From the NCBI RefSeq assembly GCF_013520985.1, contig NZ_JACDTY010000003.1, positions 248,001-312,000 on the forward strand: a stretch of 64,000 bases of DNA. Direction: 5' to 3'. This document shows, one piece after another, positions 26,639 through 37,553 of the stretch. This stretch comes from Mesorhizobium neociceri. GTDB lineage: Bacteria; Pseudomonadota; Alphaproteobacteria; Rhizobiales; Rhizobiaceae. The translations under genes and the position numbers were made by a program. Every line of letters begins with the position of its first letter. Positions within the stretch are counted from its first letter, which is position 1. Under the pieces are notes generated by a model, which saw only the letters and a program-made list of their open reading frames with translations, was not told the DNA's origin and did no database searches.

Positions 26639-27102
26639 CAGAGCATGCGAAAAATGAGGAAGACGCACTCGAATTCGAATGCGACCTGCCGGACGCACCG
26701 GAAAAGGTGTGGCGGGCGCTGACCGTGCCGGAGCTTTTGGCGGCCTGGATGATGCCGAACGACATCAAGCCGGAAATCGGCAGCCGCTTTGCCTTTGCTG
26801 GACCTGAGAAGCCGATCGAGTGCGAAGTGCTTGATGCCGAACCCGGGCGCCTGCTGCGTTATTCCTGGCGCGAACGGTCGGCAACCGACGATTCCAATGG
26901 ACTGGACAGCATCGTCACCTTCACGCTCGCCCGCACCGTTTCGGGCGGCACGCATCTGCGCATCGTCCATGACGGGTTTGTCCAGGCGGCAACCCCTGCG
27001 GTTGCGATGGCGGGCGCCGCCTGCCGGCTTTCGCTTCGCGCACACAAGCCCAAACCGCCTGTCGCCGCGAACGCCCCGCGCCTGCTGTTGCGCGCAGCCT
27101 GA
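26635..27102 (+). CDS. SRPBCC (AHSA1-like) protein
   Basis: 155 residues. The START/Bet-v1-like core begins FECDLPDAPEKVWRALTVPELLAAWMMPNDIKPEIGSRFAF and closes with LARTVSGGTHLRIVHDGF, as in proteins related to the Hsp90 activator Aha1. The fold has a hydrophobic pocket for a small molecule. After about residue 125 the C-terminus is short and basic and does not look like the usual final helix. Its ATG overlaps the ArsR stop, so the pair is coupled. A second ClpP gene begins 30 bases downstream on the same strand. Confidence 0.88.
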   Translation: MTEHAKNEEDALEFECDLPDAPEKVWRALTVPELLAAWMMPNDIKPEIGSRFAFAGPEKPIECEVLDAEPGRLLRYSWRERSATDDSNGLDSIVTFTLARTVSGGTHLRIVHDGFVQAATPAVAMAGAACRLSLRAHKPKPPVAANAPRLLLRAA

Positions 27103-27131
27103 GCTAGAGAAAAACGAACGGAGACAATGAG

Positions 27132-27740
27132 ATGAGCGGCTTTGCCAATCTGGTGCCGATGGTGATCGAGCAATCGAGCCGCGGCGAACGCGCCTTCGAC
27201 ATTTTCTCGCGGCTGCTGCGCGAGCGCATCATCGTCGTCAATGGCGAGATCAATGACGGCATGTCGGCGCTGGTCTGCGCCCAGCTTCTGTCGCTGGAAT
27301 CGGACAATCCCGACAAGGAGATCTCGCTCTACATCAACTCGCCGGGCGGCGTGGTGAGCAGCGGCTTCGCCATCTACGACACGATGCAATATGTCAGCTG
27401 CCCGGTGTCGACGGTGTGCATGGGCTTTGCCGCCTCGATGGCCTCGTTCCTGCTGATGGCGGGAACGCCGGGACGGCGTATCGCGCTGCCCAATGCCAGC
27501 ATCGTGCTGCATCAGCCCCTCGGTGGATTCCAGGGCCAGGCCTCCGACATCCAGCGCCATGCCGAAGGCATTTTGCGCACCAAGCGGCACATGACCGAAC
27601 TCTACGCGCAGCATTGCGGCCGCACCTATGAAGAGGTCGAACGCACGCTTGACCGCGATTTCTTCATGACCGCACGGGAAGCCAAGGACTGGGGCCTCGT
27701 CGATCATGTCTTCGATACCCGCAAGCAGGCGGCTGCCTGA
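27132..27740 (+). CDS. clpP: ATP-dependent Clp protease proteolytic subunit (paralogue)
   Basis: 202 residues. Catalytic triad Ser102 (GFAASMASF), His127 (VLHQPLGG) and Asp176 (LDRDFFM), with the oxyanion segment SPGGVVSSG. The barrel degrades proteins fed by ClpA or ClpX. No clpX or trigger-factor gene is beside it, so it is probably an additional copy rather than the housekeeping tig-clpP-clpX locus. Start ATG with a GGAGACAATGAG context. It may be cotranscribed with the ArsR-SRPBCC pair, so stress control is possible. Confidence 0.95.
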   Translation: MSGFANLVPMVIEQSSRGERAFDIFSRLLRERIIVVNGEINDGMSALVCAQLLSLESDNPDKEISLYINSPGGVVSSGFAIYDTMQYVSCPVSTVCMGFAASMASFLLMAGTPGRRIALPNASIVLHQPLGGFQGQASDIQRHAEGILRTKRHMTELYAQHCGRTYEEVERTLDRDFFMTAREAKDWGLVDHVFDTRKQAAA

Positions 27741-27826
27741 TCGCCGCATTGAAGGCTGGCCGGCGTCGCGTCAATTTCGACGCCGCCGGTCTGGCCCCGC
27801 ATCCGGCGCAGCACTATAGTCTTGCC

Positions 27827-28108
27827 ATGCGCTACCGCCTGAACAGACTGATGACAGCCATTGCGATCACCGCCGCGACCTCCGGCGCGGCTTTTGCCGG
27901 GAACAGCACATCGCAACCGCAGACGGGCGCCCTGCCCGGCGTAACCAGCGACTATCGCATCGCCAAGCCCGTGCCGCAGCCGGAGCCGGACGATGCGCTG
28001 CCTGCCGGCGAGAACGGCACATTCAAGATCGGCGATACCGATGTCAGGATTTCCGGCAGCATCACTGTCGATGTCGGTACGGGTGGGATCAAGCCGCCGC
28101 GCCGGTAG
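27827..28108 (+). CDS. Small exported hypothetical protein
   Basis: 93 residues from ATG 27827. A signal peptide (MRYRLNRLMTAIAITAATSGAAFAG) is followed by a proline-rich, low-complexity segment (KPVPQPEPDDALPAGENG) and a short beta region ending in IKPPRR. It looks like a rhizobial secreted protein of unknown function. Upstream in-frame codons to 27749 would put extra residues before the signal and are unlikely to be translated. Confidence 0.62.
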   Translation: MRYRLNRLMTAIAITAATSGAAFAGNSTSQPQTGALPGVTSDYRIAKPVPQPEPDDALPAGENGTFKIGDTDVRISGSITVDVGTGGIKPPRR

Positions 28109-28165
28109 GGTCGGATCAGGCTCCATTTCATAAGTCAGCGCCGCCCCTCATCTGGCCGCCGCCAT

Positions 28166-28189
28166 CTTCTCCCCGTGAACGGGGAGAAG
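28166..28189. repeat. Rhizobial short palindrome
   Basis: CTTCTCCCC (28166-28174), loop GTGAAC, GGGGAGAAG (28181-28189): a perfect 9-base-pair stem inside the context CATCTGGCCGCCGCCATCTT, a repeat type scattered in rhizobial intergenic DNA. Confidence 0.7.
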
Positions 28190-28215
28190 GACGCTGCCAT
28201 TAGGCACAAACAAAC

Positions 28216-28255
28216 AGCCCCGCCGTTGCTTCCGCAAACGGTCGGGGCTTTTTTT
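28216..28255 (+). terminator. Strong Rho-independent terminator
   Basis: Stem AGCCCCG (28216-28222) with CGGGGCT (28243-28249), an inner CGTT/AACG helix, and a run of seven T (28249-28255). It ends rightward transcription, either from the small exported protein or from an unrecognised RNA. A 17-base palindrome TTGGATTTGAAATCCAA follows at 28254-28270. Confidence 0.88.
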
Positions 28256-28270
28256 GGATTTGAAATCCAA

Positions 28271-28764
28271 CTTGCCGGTAGTGTTATACCGACTTTTTTC
28301 TCGGATGCTTCGCGGCATTCAGCCGACGATCCGACTATCCGTCTCTAATTTTGTGGGATTCGGCAGGTCACGGTTTGTCGGGTGGTTTATTAGATTGAAG
28401 CGATGCGTTCGTTTGGACACATACACTTTAATGCCTTGAAACTACCCTGGCACTTATGCCCGCCGCGGCTCCAACGAGATGTGGAGCCTCAAAGGACTAT
28501 CCGGTGGCGTCATGCTCCGCTCCTGTGTCCGTTGCGATTGTTGTCGTCCGAAGCACAAATCGCAAAACCTGCGGCGTCTCGCAGGCCACCTCGCGAGGCC
28601 ATCGAAAGACGGCCGGCTCCGTTGACTTGACAAGACTGCGCCCCTGATTCCGCGACGTCAACCTTGAATGGCCGATTACCGAAAAATGTGATCGCCGGGA
28701 GCTTACGTCAGGGTCAGTTTCTGAAACACCCTTGTCAGTTTCTGCACAGCTTTGTCAGGAGCGT
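28271..28764. other. Gene-poor stretch before uvrA
   Basis: I find no convincing gene in these about 490 bases on either strand. Short open frames lack ribosome sites, membrane or family character and codon bias. The base composition is lower in GC than the flanks. No tRNA or riboswitch shape was recognised. It may hold promoters or a small RNA. Confidence 0.5.
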
Positions 28765-28779
28765 GTTCGGCCTTTGTTC
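28765..28779. promoter_or_regulatory. LexA (SOS) box upstream of uvrA
   Basis: GTTC (28765-28768), GGCCTTT, GTTC (28776-28779): an exact GTTC-N7-GTTC site about 155 bases before the uvrA start. uvrA is a classic SOS gene, so control by LexA is very likely. Confidence 0.82.
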
Positions 28780-28931
28780 TTTCCGCTTGCCCCTTCGCGC
28801 GAAAGACGGTTAAACGACTTTGGTCGAGAAGTGTGGCGTCTCTCGACGTGGCGGCAAAAATACCTACATAGGGGATGGCCGGGAAAACCCCGCCGATCCC
28901 ACTGATACCAGATCTGAGGCGGCGACCGGCA

Positions 28932-31853
<2,922 letters not shown>

Positions 31854-31871
31854 TTGTTGCCTATGATGGAG

Positions 31872-33044
31872 CTAGCGTGGCGACGTTTGACTAGGTCCAG
31901 CAGTTATTTGTTTTAGTGCATCGCGTACGCGGTCGAGCCAAGCTCCAACTGAAAGCGATCGTACTTTTGTTGGCTGATGTACAAGGTTGTTTCTGAACAT
32001 TCTGAGGGCTTGCAATTCATTGGCGAATTCTGGTGTTATCAGTTCACGCTCAAGCATTCTAGCAATGGCCTCCCGAACGGAGATATTTCGTTCGGTCAGG
32101 CGACGGCCGGTAGTTAGCAAAAAGTCCTCTAGTTCAGCCCACACTCCGATAAAAGACCCAATATCTCCCGGCTGTAGTTCGTCTTTGAGTGCACTTTTAA
32201 CTTCGTTGCAAAGTTCGAGAATTTTGTCACCCCTAGGAAACAAAGCAGTAGCGGGTATTATGTTGAACCCGCTTCCCCAAAACTGCGACGAGCTTGGAAT
32301 TGAGAATTTAGCAACCAGACGATTTCGAAAATCTAATTCTGTCTTAGAATCAAAATCCGTAGTCACGTCAGTCGTTCCCGCGAGGTACCCTTCTTGGAAA
32401 TGTGGGCGCAAAGCCGCTGGTGGGCAAATGCTAAGAAGGCGGACATTAACCAGGTCGTGCTCCGAATTGACCGAAATCCGATTTGTCACATGAGGCAGAC
32501 CAAGTACGTAGACATATGCAACGTCTGTTGATTTCTTTAGCTGAGCAAATGAACAGGCTACGCGAAGAGAGTGTGTTAGGTCGATCAATGGGGTTTCCGC
32601 AACTTCGTAGTGTTGCAGAATACTCCATTGAATGTATTTCTTTCTGCGTATATCTGAATAGCCGTCAATCTTCGCAACCTGCCATTTTTCGACGAGCAGC
32701 CGGCAACCTTGCTCAAGCATGTCAAATCGATGGCGGAGCTCTCTTTCAGGAATAGAGTCTCCACGATAAATTCCAGGATAAAGCGTCGTTCCACCAGATC
32801 TATTTAGATAGTCTGTATCCTGACCTCTAAAAAATAGCAGATCATCATGGTTTATATAGGCCAGTTTTGCAACTTGCTCTACAAGCCGTCGGAATGTAGT
32901 AACCTGAAATGCGGGAGCCTTGTCAACGGACAGGCCATTGCAATGTGCTTGTAATTCTGGAGTTAATTTTGGCGAAATCTCTCGCATGAAGTTTTCTCTC
33001 ACAACCGACGAATGGGGCCGTGACGTGTCCCCTCTAGCTACCAT
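31872..33044 (-). CDS. FRG-domain protein with C-terminal RxxxxH (HEPN-like) motif
   Basis: 390 residues from ATG 33044 (ATG 32987 is an alternative). The FRG domain covers about residues 45-250: FFRGQ at 71-75 and QHYEVAETPLIDLTHSLRVACSFA from 144. A charged alpha-helical region (about 285-390) ends with ALRMFRNNLVHQP, where R351-x4-H356 fits the catalytic motif of HEPN ribonucleases. The gene is clearly AT-richer than its neighbours and stands alone between uvrA and a GNAT gene, which suggests recent gain. FRG proteins turn up in mobile and defence contexts but their chemistry is not settled; a toxin or anti-phage role is inference. Confidence 0.8.
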   Translation of the reverse strand: MVARGDTSRPHSSVVRENFMREISPKLTPELQAHCNGLSVDKAPAFQVTTFRRLVEQVAKLAYINHDDLLFFRGQDTDYLNRSGGTTLYPGIYRGDSIPERELRHRFDMLEQGCRLLVEKWQVAKIDGYSDIRRKKYIQWSILQHYEVAETPLIDLTHSLRVACSFAQLKKSTDVAYVYVLGLPHVTNRISVNSEHDLVNVRLLSICPPAALRPHFQEGYLAGTTDVTTDFDSKTELDFRNRLVAKFSIPSSSQFWGSGFNIIPATALFPRGDKILELCNEVKSALKDELQPGDIGSFIGVWAELEDFLLTTGRRLTERNISVREAIARMLERELITPEFANELQALRMFRNNLVHQPTKVRSLSVGAWLDRVRDALKQITAGPSQTSPR

Positions 33045-33092
33045 ATTTCTCAACTACGGAAACATCATCGAACGAAATAGTTTGTACCTGCT

Positions 33093-33557
33093 ATGAAGAT
33101 AGTTAGCGCCCACCCCGATGATCTCCCCGCCGTCGTCGCGTTGACGGCTGCCGCTTATGCACCCTACACCGCTGTGCTCGGCGCTCCGCCGATCCCGGTC
33201 ACCGAGGACTATGCCCCGCGCATCGAACGCGACGAGGTCTGGCTCTTGGAGAGCGGACCGGAACCTGCCGGACTGATCGTCATCGAGCGGCATCCCGACC
33301 ATGCGATGATCTTCAGCGTCGCTGTCTCCCCGGCTTTTCAGGGCAAGAAACTAGGCAGCGCGCTGCTCGACTTCGCCGAAGAGCAGGCGCGGTCATGGGG
33401 CGTGCCGGAGGTGCGGCTCTACACCAATTCGCTGATGGAGCGGAACATCGCGATCTATACCGCCTATGGCTTTCACGAAACAGGCCGCCGGCCCAATCCC
33501 TACCGGCCGGGATGGACGGTCGTCGATATGGCAAAACCTGTCGGCGAGGCGGCCTGA
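33093..33557 (+). CDS. GNAT-family N-acetyltransferase
   Basis: 154 residues. Acetyl-CoA-binding motif A is VSPAFQGKKLGSALLDFAEEQA, followed by VRLYTNSLMERNIAIYTAYGFHETGR, so the protein is a complete GNAT. The acceptor substrate is not evident. It is followed by a tandem 18-base repeat and the DUF72 gene on the same strand. Confidence 0.92.
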   Translation: MKIVSAHPDDLPAVVALTAAAYAPYTAVLGAPPIPVTEDYAPRIERDEVWLLESGPEPAGLIVIERHPDHAMIFSVAVSPAFQGKKLGSALLDFAEEQARSWGVPEVRLYTNSLMERNIAIYTAYGFHETGRRPNPYRPGWTVVDMAKPVGEAA

Positions 33558-33560
33558 TTT

Positions 33561-33608
33561 TTCTGAACTCGGCCAGACTTCTGAACTCGGCCAGACTTCT
33601 GAACTCGG
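33561..33608 (+). repeat. 18-base tandem repeat, 2.7 copies
   Basis: TTCTGAACTCGGCCAGAC at 33561-33578 and 33579-33596, then a partial copy TTCTGAACTCGG at 33597-33608. It fills the gap between the GNAT stop and the GGGAGG ribosome site of the DUF72 gene, so copy-number change would alter their spacing. Confidence 0.92.
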
Positions 33609-33618
33609 GAGGACGACT

Positions 33619-34422
33619 ATGAGCACTTCAGGAACAATCCGCTCAGGCATGGGCGGCTGGACTTTCGAGCCTTGGGATACGTCCTTCTATCCGGACAAGC
33701 TGTCGAAGGCCAAGCAGCTGCACTATGCGACCCGGCAAGTGCCAAGCATCGAGGTCAACGGCACCTACTATTCCAGCTTCAAGGAGCCGACCTTCGTCAA
33801 ATGGGCCAGCGAGGCGCCGGACGGTTTCGTCTATTCGCTGAAGGGCAACCGCTTCGTCACCAACCGCCGCGTGCTCGGCGAAGCCGGCGAGTCCATGACG
33901 CGCTTCCTCAGCTCCGGCGTCGCCGCGCTCGGCGAGAAGCTCGGCCCAATCCTGTGGCAATTCGCACCGACGAAAAAGTTCGATGCCGACGATTTCGAGG
34001 GCTTTCTGAAACTGTTGCCCGAAAAGCAGGACGGGGTGGCGCTGCGCCATGCGCTCGAAGTGCGCAACGACAGTTTCATCGTACCGGAATTCGCCGCCAT
34101 GGCGCGCAAATACAAGGCTGCAATCGTTTATGCCGACCATGCCAAGTATCCTGACATTGCCGACATCACCGGCGATTTCATCTATGCGCGGCTGCAGACC
34201 GGCAGCGACGACAACCCGGACTGCTATACGCCGAAAGGCCTGGACGAATGGGCGGAGCGGGTGAAGACCTGGGCGGAAGGCAAGCAGCCGGCCGATTTGC
34301 GGCGCGCCGATCCGGCCTTCGACGCGCCAGTCAAGCCGCGCGACGTGTTCGCCTACTTCATCACCGAGGGCAAGGTGCGCGCGCCGTTCGGCGCCATGGC
34401 GCTGATGAAGCGGGTGAGCTAG
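33619..34422 (+). CDS. DUF72-family protein
   Basis: 267 residues of the DUF72 (YecE-like) TIM-barrel family: SGMGGWTFEPWDTSFYPDKLSKAKQLHYATRQVPSIEVNGTYYS, then SLKGNRFVTNRR and LPEKQDGVALRHALEVRNDSF. Function remains unknown in the family. The ATG at 33619 has GGGAGG about 6 bases before it; a longer reading from 33466 would run through the repeat and the GNAT gene. Probably cotranscribed with GNAT. Confidence 0.92.
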   Translation: MSTSGTIRSGMGGWTFEPWDTSFYPDKLSKAKQLHYATRQVPSIEVNGTYYSSFKEPTFVKWASEAPDGFVYSLKGNRFVTNRRVLGEAGESMTRFLSSGVAALGEKLGPILWQFAPTKKFDADDFEGFLKLLPEKQDGVALRHALEVRNDSFIVPEFAAMARKYKAAIVYADHAKYPDIADITGDFIYARLQTGSDDNPDCYTPKGLDEWAERVKTWAEGKQPADLRRADPAFDAPVKPRDVFAYFITEGKVRAPFGAMALMKRVS

Positions 34423-34539
34423 CTGGGGCCGCGAACTTCCACACGGCGCTTTGATTTTGTTGCGGAACCTGCCGGGCATCTTGATCGTTTTATCTTTGCA
34501 GGCGCTGAGGTCGCCGCGAGTCGCCAACCATCCCGCAAG

Positions 34540-34560
34540 GTGCTGCATCAGATGCAGCAC
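34540..34560. other. Perfect inverted repeat before a small membrane gene
   Basis: GTGCTGCAT (34540-34548), loop CAG, ATGCAGCAC (34552-34560), five bases before the AGGAGG ribosome site of the next gene. It could be an operator or a leader hairpin; there is no T-run. Confidence 0.55.
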
Positions 34561-34576
34561 GTGAAGGAGGCGAGAA

Positions 34577-34837
34577 ATGTTTGTTATCCTCTTCGGTGCG
34601 TTGCTCACCGTCGCCGGCGTTGTGTATATGGCGGGCGCAGTCCTCAGGCGCGGGCGGCTCAGCGATCCGGCACCCTCTCCAGTTGTGCCGATTCACCCGG
34701 GGGGAAATTTCGTAAAGTCAGGTCCGACGCTGGAGCCGCGACGGCGCGGGCTTGGCTTTCTCGGCCTGTCGCAGAACTGGCCAGGCCTGCTGATGATGGG
34801 CGTCGGCCTCATCCTGCTGCTATCGGTGGTCCTCTAA
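34577..34837 (+). CDS. Small two-helix membrane protein
   Basis: 86 residues: helix MFVILFGALLTVAGVVYMAGAV, a Pro- and Arg-rich loop (RRGRLSDPAPSPVVPIHPGGN ... EPRRRGLGF), and a second helix NWPGLLMMGVGLILLLSVVL. AGGAGG is well placed before the ATG. No named family. It is preceded by a perfect hairpin, a possible control element, and followed by a diguanylate cyclase gene on the same strand. Confidence 0.72.
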   Translation: MFVILFGALLTVAGVVYMAGAVLRRGRLSDPAPSPVVPIHPGGNFVKSGPTLEPRRRGLGFLGLSQNWPGLLMMGVGLILLLSVVL

Positions 34838-34953
34838 ACGTAGCGAAATCACGGCATCTTGCGCGCATCGTAACCTTATCGATACCTCCTTCCTGCATAA
34901 ATCCGGGCTCGGCCCCGTCGTAGAGACAGGCTGCCGCGGGCAAGGACGAGGGC

Positions 34954-36099
34954 ATGTCGCTCGACTACAATTCCCTTCTGCTGGCTGTCGGCTTTTCCGC
35001 CGCTTGCCTCGGCATGACTCTGTTCGGCATCTGGCTCACCGCGCGCTCGGAAAAATTCCTGCTGACATGGGCGGCCAGCGTGCTTCTGATCGTCTGCGAC
35101 GTCTTTGCCTACCAGGCCTATATCGACACGCCCGGACGCCTGCTTGGCCTCGCCACCTTCACGTTCCTGCTGCTCGGCTTCGCGACCATGCTGGGCGCGG
35201 CCCACCAATTCACAACCGGCGCCTCGCCGCTGCCGCGTATCGCCATAGGCGCCGGCGCCTCGCTGGCGATCGCCTTGCCGCCAATGGCGCTTGGCTATGA
35301 CGGGCTGGGCTTCATGCTGGAAAATGCCTTTGCCGCGCTGCTCCTGTTTGCGACGGCCTATGAATACTGGAAGGGGCGAACCGAATTCCCGGCCCCCATC
35401 ATCGGCATTGCCGGGCTTTACACGGCCACTGCCATATCCTTCGTGCTATGCTCCGGGGTGCTCGTCTGGGATGGCAGGCTGGTGCTCGGCCATGCCCCGA
35501 GCAACTGGGCCGAGGATCTCAGCCTCATCATCGTCATCGCCTGCATGACCGGCATCGGCGCGCTGTCGCTGGCGCTCAACCAGGGGCGGCTGGCGCAGCA
35601 TCACCGCCGCGAAGCGCTGACCGATCCGCTGACCGGCCTGCTCAACCGACGCGCTCTGTTCGACCTGCATGGCAAAACACCAGTCGGGGTTTTCACCGCC
35701 GTGATCGTGTTCGATCTCGATGGCTTCAAGGCCATCAACGACGAGTTCGGCCATGCCACCGGCGACGAGGTGCTGAAACTGTTCGCCAAGGATTTGACCG
35801 CCAATCTCCAGCCGGGCGATGTCGCCGCACGCATGGGCGGAGAGGAGTTCGCGCTGGTCCTCGATCGCATCTTGCCTGAGAAGGTGGAATTCATAGCCGA
35901 GCGCATCCGAGCCAGTTTTGCCTCGCGCCGGATCGACACCGAGACCCGCCTGCTGGCCTGCACCGTGAGCGCCGGCTTCGCCTTCGGCAGCGAGGGCGGC
36001 ACCAAGTTCGACAAGGTGCTCAGCGCCGCCGACAAGGCGCTCTACGGCGCCAAGCGCGGTGGCCGCAATCGGGTGCTCGCCTTCCGGCGCGCCGGGTAA
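34954..36099 (+). CDS. Membrane diguanylate cyclase (GGDEF)
   Basis: 381 residues. The first about 215 form six or seven membrane helices, a sensor of unknown signal. The GGDEF domain follows (DPLTGLLNRRALFDLHG; FDLDGFKAINDEFGHATGDEVL), with active site MGGEEFALVL. The inhibitory RxxD five residues before GGEEF reads QPGD, so product inhibition through the I-site is probably lost. It makes cyclic di-GMP, which controls the switch between motile and attached life. No EAL domain. Confidence 0.94.
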   Translation: MSLDYNSLLLAVGFSAACLGMTLFGIWLTARSEKFLLTWAASVLLIVCDVFAYQAYIDTPGRLLGLATFTFLLLGFATMLGAAHQFTTGASPLPRIAIGAGASLAIALPPMALGYDGLGFMLENAFAALLLFATAYEYWKGRTEFPAPIIGIAGLYTATAISFVLCSGVLVWDGRLVLGHAPSNWAEDLSLIIVIACMTGIGALSLALNQGRLAQHHRREALTDPLTGLLNRRALFDLHGKTPVGVFTAVIVFDLDGFKAINDEFGHATGDEVLKLFAKDLTANLQPGDVAARMGGEEFALVLDRILPEKVEFIAERIRASFASRRIDTETRLLACTVSAGFAFGSEGGTKFDKVLSAADKALYGAKRGGRNRVLAFRRAG

Positions 36100-36114
36100 A
36101 GGCGGCTATTCGGT

Positions 36115-36291
36115 TCAGGCTGCTAGGACGATCTCATTATAGGTGTCGAGATCGACGTAGAAAACCTTGGTGATTTCGCCAATCAGCTCATCCTGCTGGT
36201 AGCCTTGCGAGCGCAGAATGTTGATGGCTGTGATGATGTCGACGCGCTCTGTCAGCCGTCGTTTCTGGTGGTCCTCGACGAACCGTTCCAT
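36115..36291 (-). CDS. Small helical protein, 58 residues
   Basis: Missed by length-limited gene finding. Reads MERFVEDHQKRRLTERVDII, then ILRSQGYQQDELIGEITKVFYVDLDTYNEIVLAA. AGGAGA lies 9 bases before the ATG. It is charged and helix-rich, with the look of a small DNA-binding or regulatory protein. Similar short proteins occur in rhizobia, as far as I recall. It converges with the diguanylate cyclase gene. Confidence 0.68.
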   Translation of the reverse strand: MERFVEDHQKRRLTERVDIITAINILRSQGYQQDELIGEITKVFYVDLDTYNEIVLAA

Positions 36292-36788
36292 AGCCCTATT
36301 CTCCTGGCAAGATTATCTGGACGCATTGACCGACAATCAGAACTGCGAGGGAAAGCTAGGGGGGCTTGCTTGCGTGGAACTTGCAGGCTGAGCCAGCGCA
36401 TTCCCTCGATCTGCTACAGACTGATACGGAAGCGGCCGACTCAACGAGGCCTGGGAAAGACTAGCATGCGGCATTGAGGGTGCCAGAGGTGCGCGTCGCC
36501 TTGTTTGAGAAAGACCAAGGCGATCTGGCTGCTTCACACGGATGATGAGGCTGTGTTTGCACAGGATGAAGCCGTTCCGTAGCAATCCTTCACGCCCCCC
36601 TCTGTCCTGCCGGACATCTCCCCCACTTGGGGGGAGATCGGCCGTAACCGCCGCTTTCGCCAATCTCAGACGTTGCAGGGTGAGCAAGGCATAGACGCTG
36701 CTAATCTCCCTCCTTGTGGGGGAGATGTCCGGCAGGACAGAGGGGGGCACTGTCCCGCCGACGTCAAACGTTCGGAATCGCAGTCCGC
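36292..36788. other. Non-coding stretch holding an inverted-repeat element
   Basis: About 500 bases with no convincing gene. The left 300 bases show nothing I can name; the right part is the 153-base inverted repeat listed separately, which ends 41 bases before the urtE stop. Confidence 0.5.
36595..36747. repeat. Rhizobial inverted-repeat element
   Basis: Arms of 44 bases (36595-36638 and 36704-36747) match in inverted orientation at 41 positions and enclose 65 bases. The arms read CCCCCCTCTGTCCTGCCGGA and onward with CATCTCCCCCAC. Repeats of this kind are widespread in Mesorhizobium-like genomes. It follows the urt operon and may serve as its transcription end. Confidence 0.8.
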
Positions 36789-37484
36789 CTATACCGTCAG
36801 AAACTTCCTGACATCCGCCCTATCCAGATCTTCCGCCGGGCCGGTGTGGACGATCTGGCCGCGGTCCATGATGTTGACCTCGTCGGCGAGTTCGCGGCAG
36901 AAATCGAGATATTGCTCGACCAAAAGTACCGCGATGCCGGCCTGATCGCGCAAATAGCGGATGGCGCGGCCGATGTCCTTGATGATCGAGGGCTGGATGC
37001 CTTCGGTCGGTTCGTCCAGCACCAGCAGTTTCGGCCGCATCACCAGCGCGCGGCCGATGGCAAGCTGCTGCTGCTGGCCGCCGGAGAGATCGCCGCCGCG
37101 GCGGCCCAGCATCTGCTTCAGCACCGGGAACAGCTCGAAGACATGCGCAGGCACGTTGCGGTCTGCGCGCTTCAAGGGCGCGAAGCCGGACTCCAGATTC
37201 TCGCGCACCGTCAGCAGCGGGAAGATCTCCCTGCCCTGTGGTACGAATGCGATGCCCGACCGGGCGCGATCATACGCCGCGCTCCGGTCGAGCGCCTTCC
37301 CCTCGAAGGCAACACTTCCGCTCGTCAGCCGGTGGTGGCCGACGATCGATCTCATCAAACTGGTCTTGCCGACGCCGTTGCGGCCGAGCACGCAGGTGAT
37401 CTTGCCGGCACCAGCGGTCAGCGACACGCCGCGCAGCGCCTGGGCGGCGCCGTAGTGGAGCGTGGCGTTGGAAACTTCGAGCAT
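36789..37484 (-). CDS. urtE: Urea ABC transporter ATPase UrtE
   Basis: 231 residues, LivF-type ATPase. Walker A GRNGVGKTSLM, signature LSGGQQQQLAIGRALV, Walker B LLVLDEPTEGIQPSII; the EGIQPSII form is characteristic of UrtE. It powers uptake of urea or short amides with UrtD. Last gene of the leftward urtABCDE operon. Confidence 0.94.
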   Translation of the reverse strand: MLEVSNATLHYGAAQALRGVSLTAGAGKITCVLGRNGVGKTSLMRSIVGHHRLTSGSVAFEGKALDRSAAYDRARSGIAFVPQGREIFPLLTVRENLESGFAPLKRADRNVPAHVFELFPVLKQMLGRRGGDLSGGQQQQLAIGRALVMRPKLLVLDEPTEGIQPSIIKDIGRAIRYLRDQAGIAVLLVEQYLDFCRELADEVNIMDRGQIVHTGPAEDLDRADVRKFLTV

Positions 37485-37553
37485 GTCAGCGCCTTCTCCA
37501 GAAGCGAAGAAAAGACAGATCGAAGCGATGGAATTGCACCCGCCACACCATGC

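Noticed and set aside
28254..28439. 61-residue plus-strand frame after the terminator
   Set aside because: It begins at the T-run of the terminator, lacks a ribosome site and has no family character.
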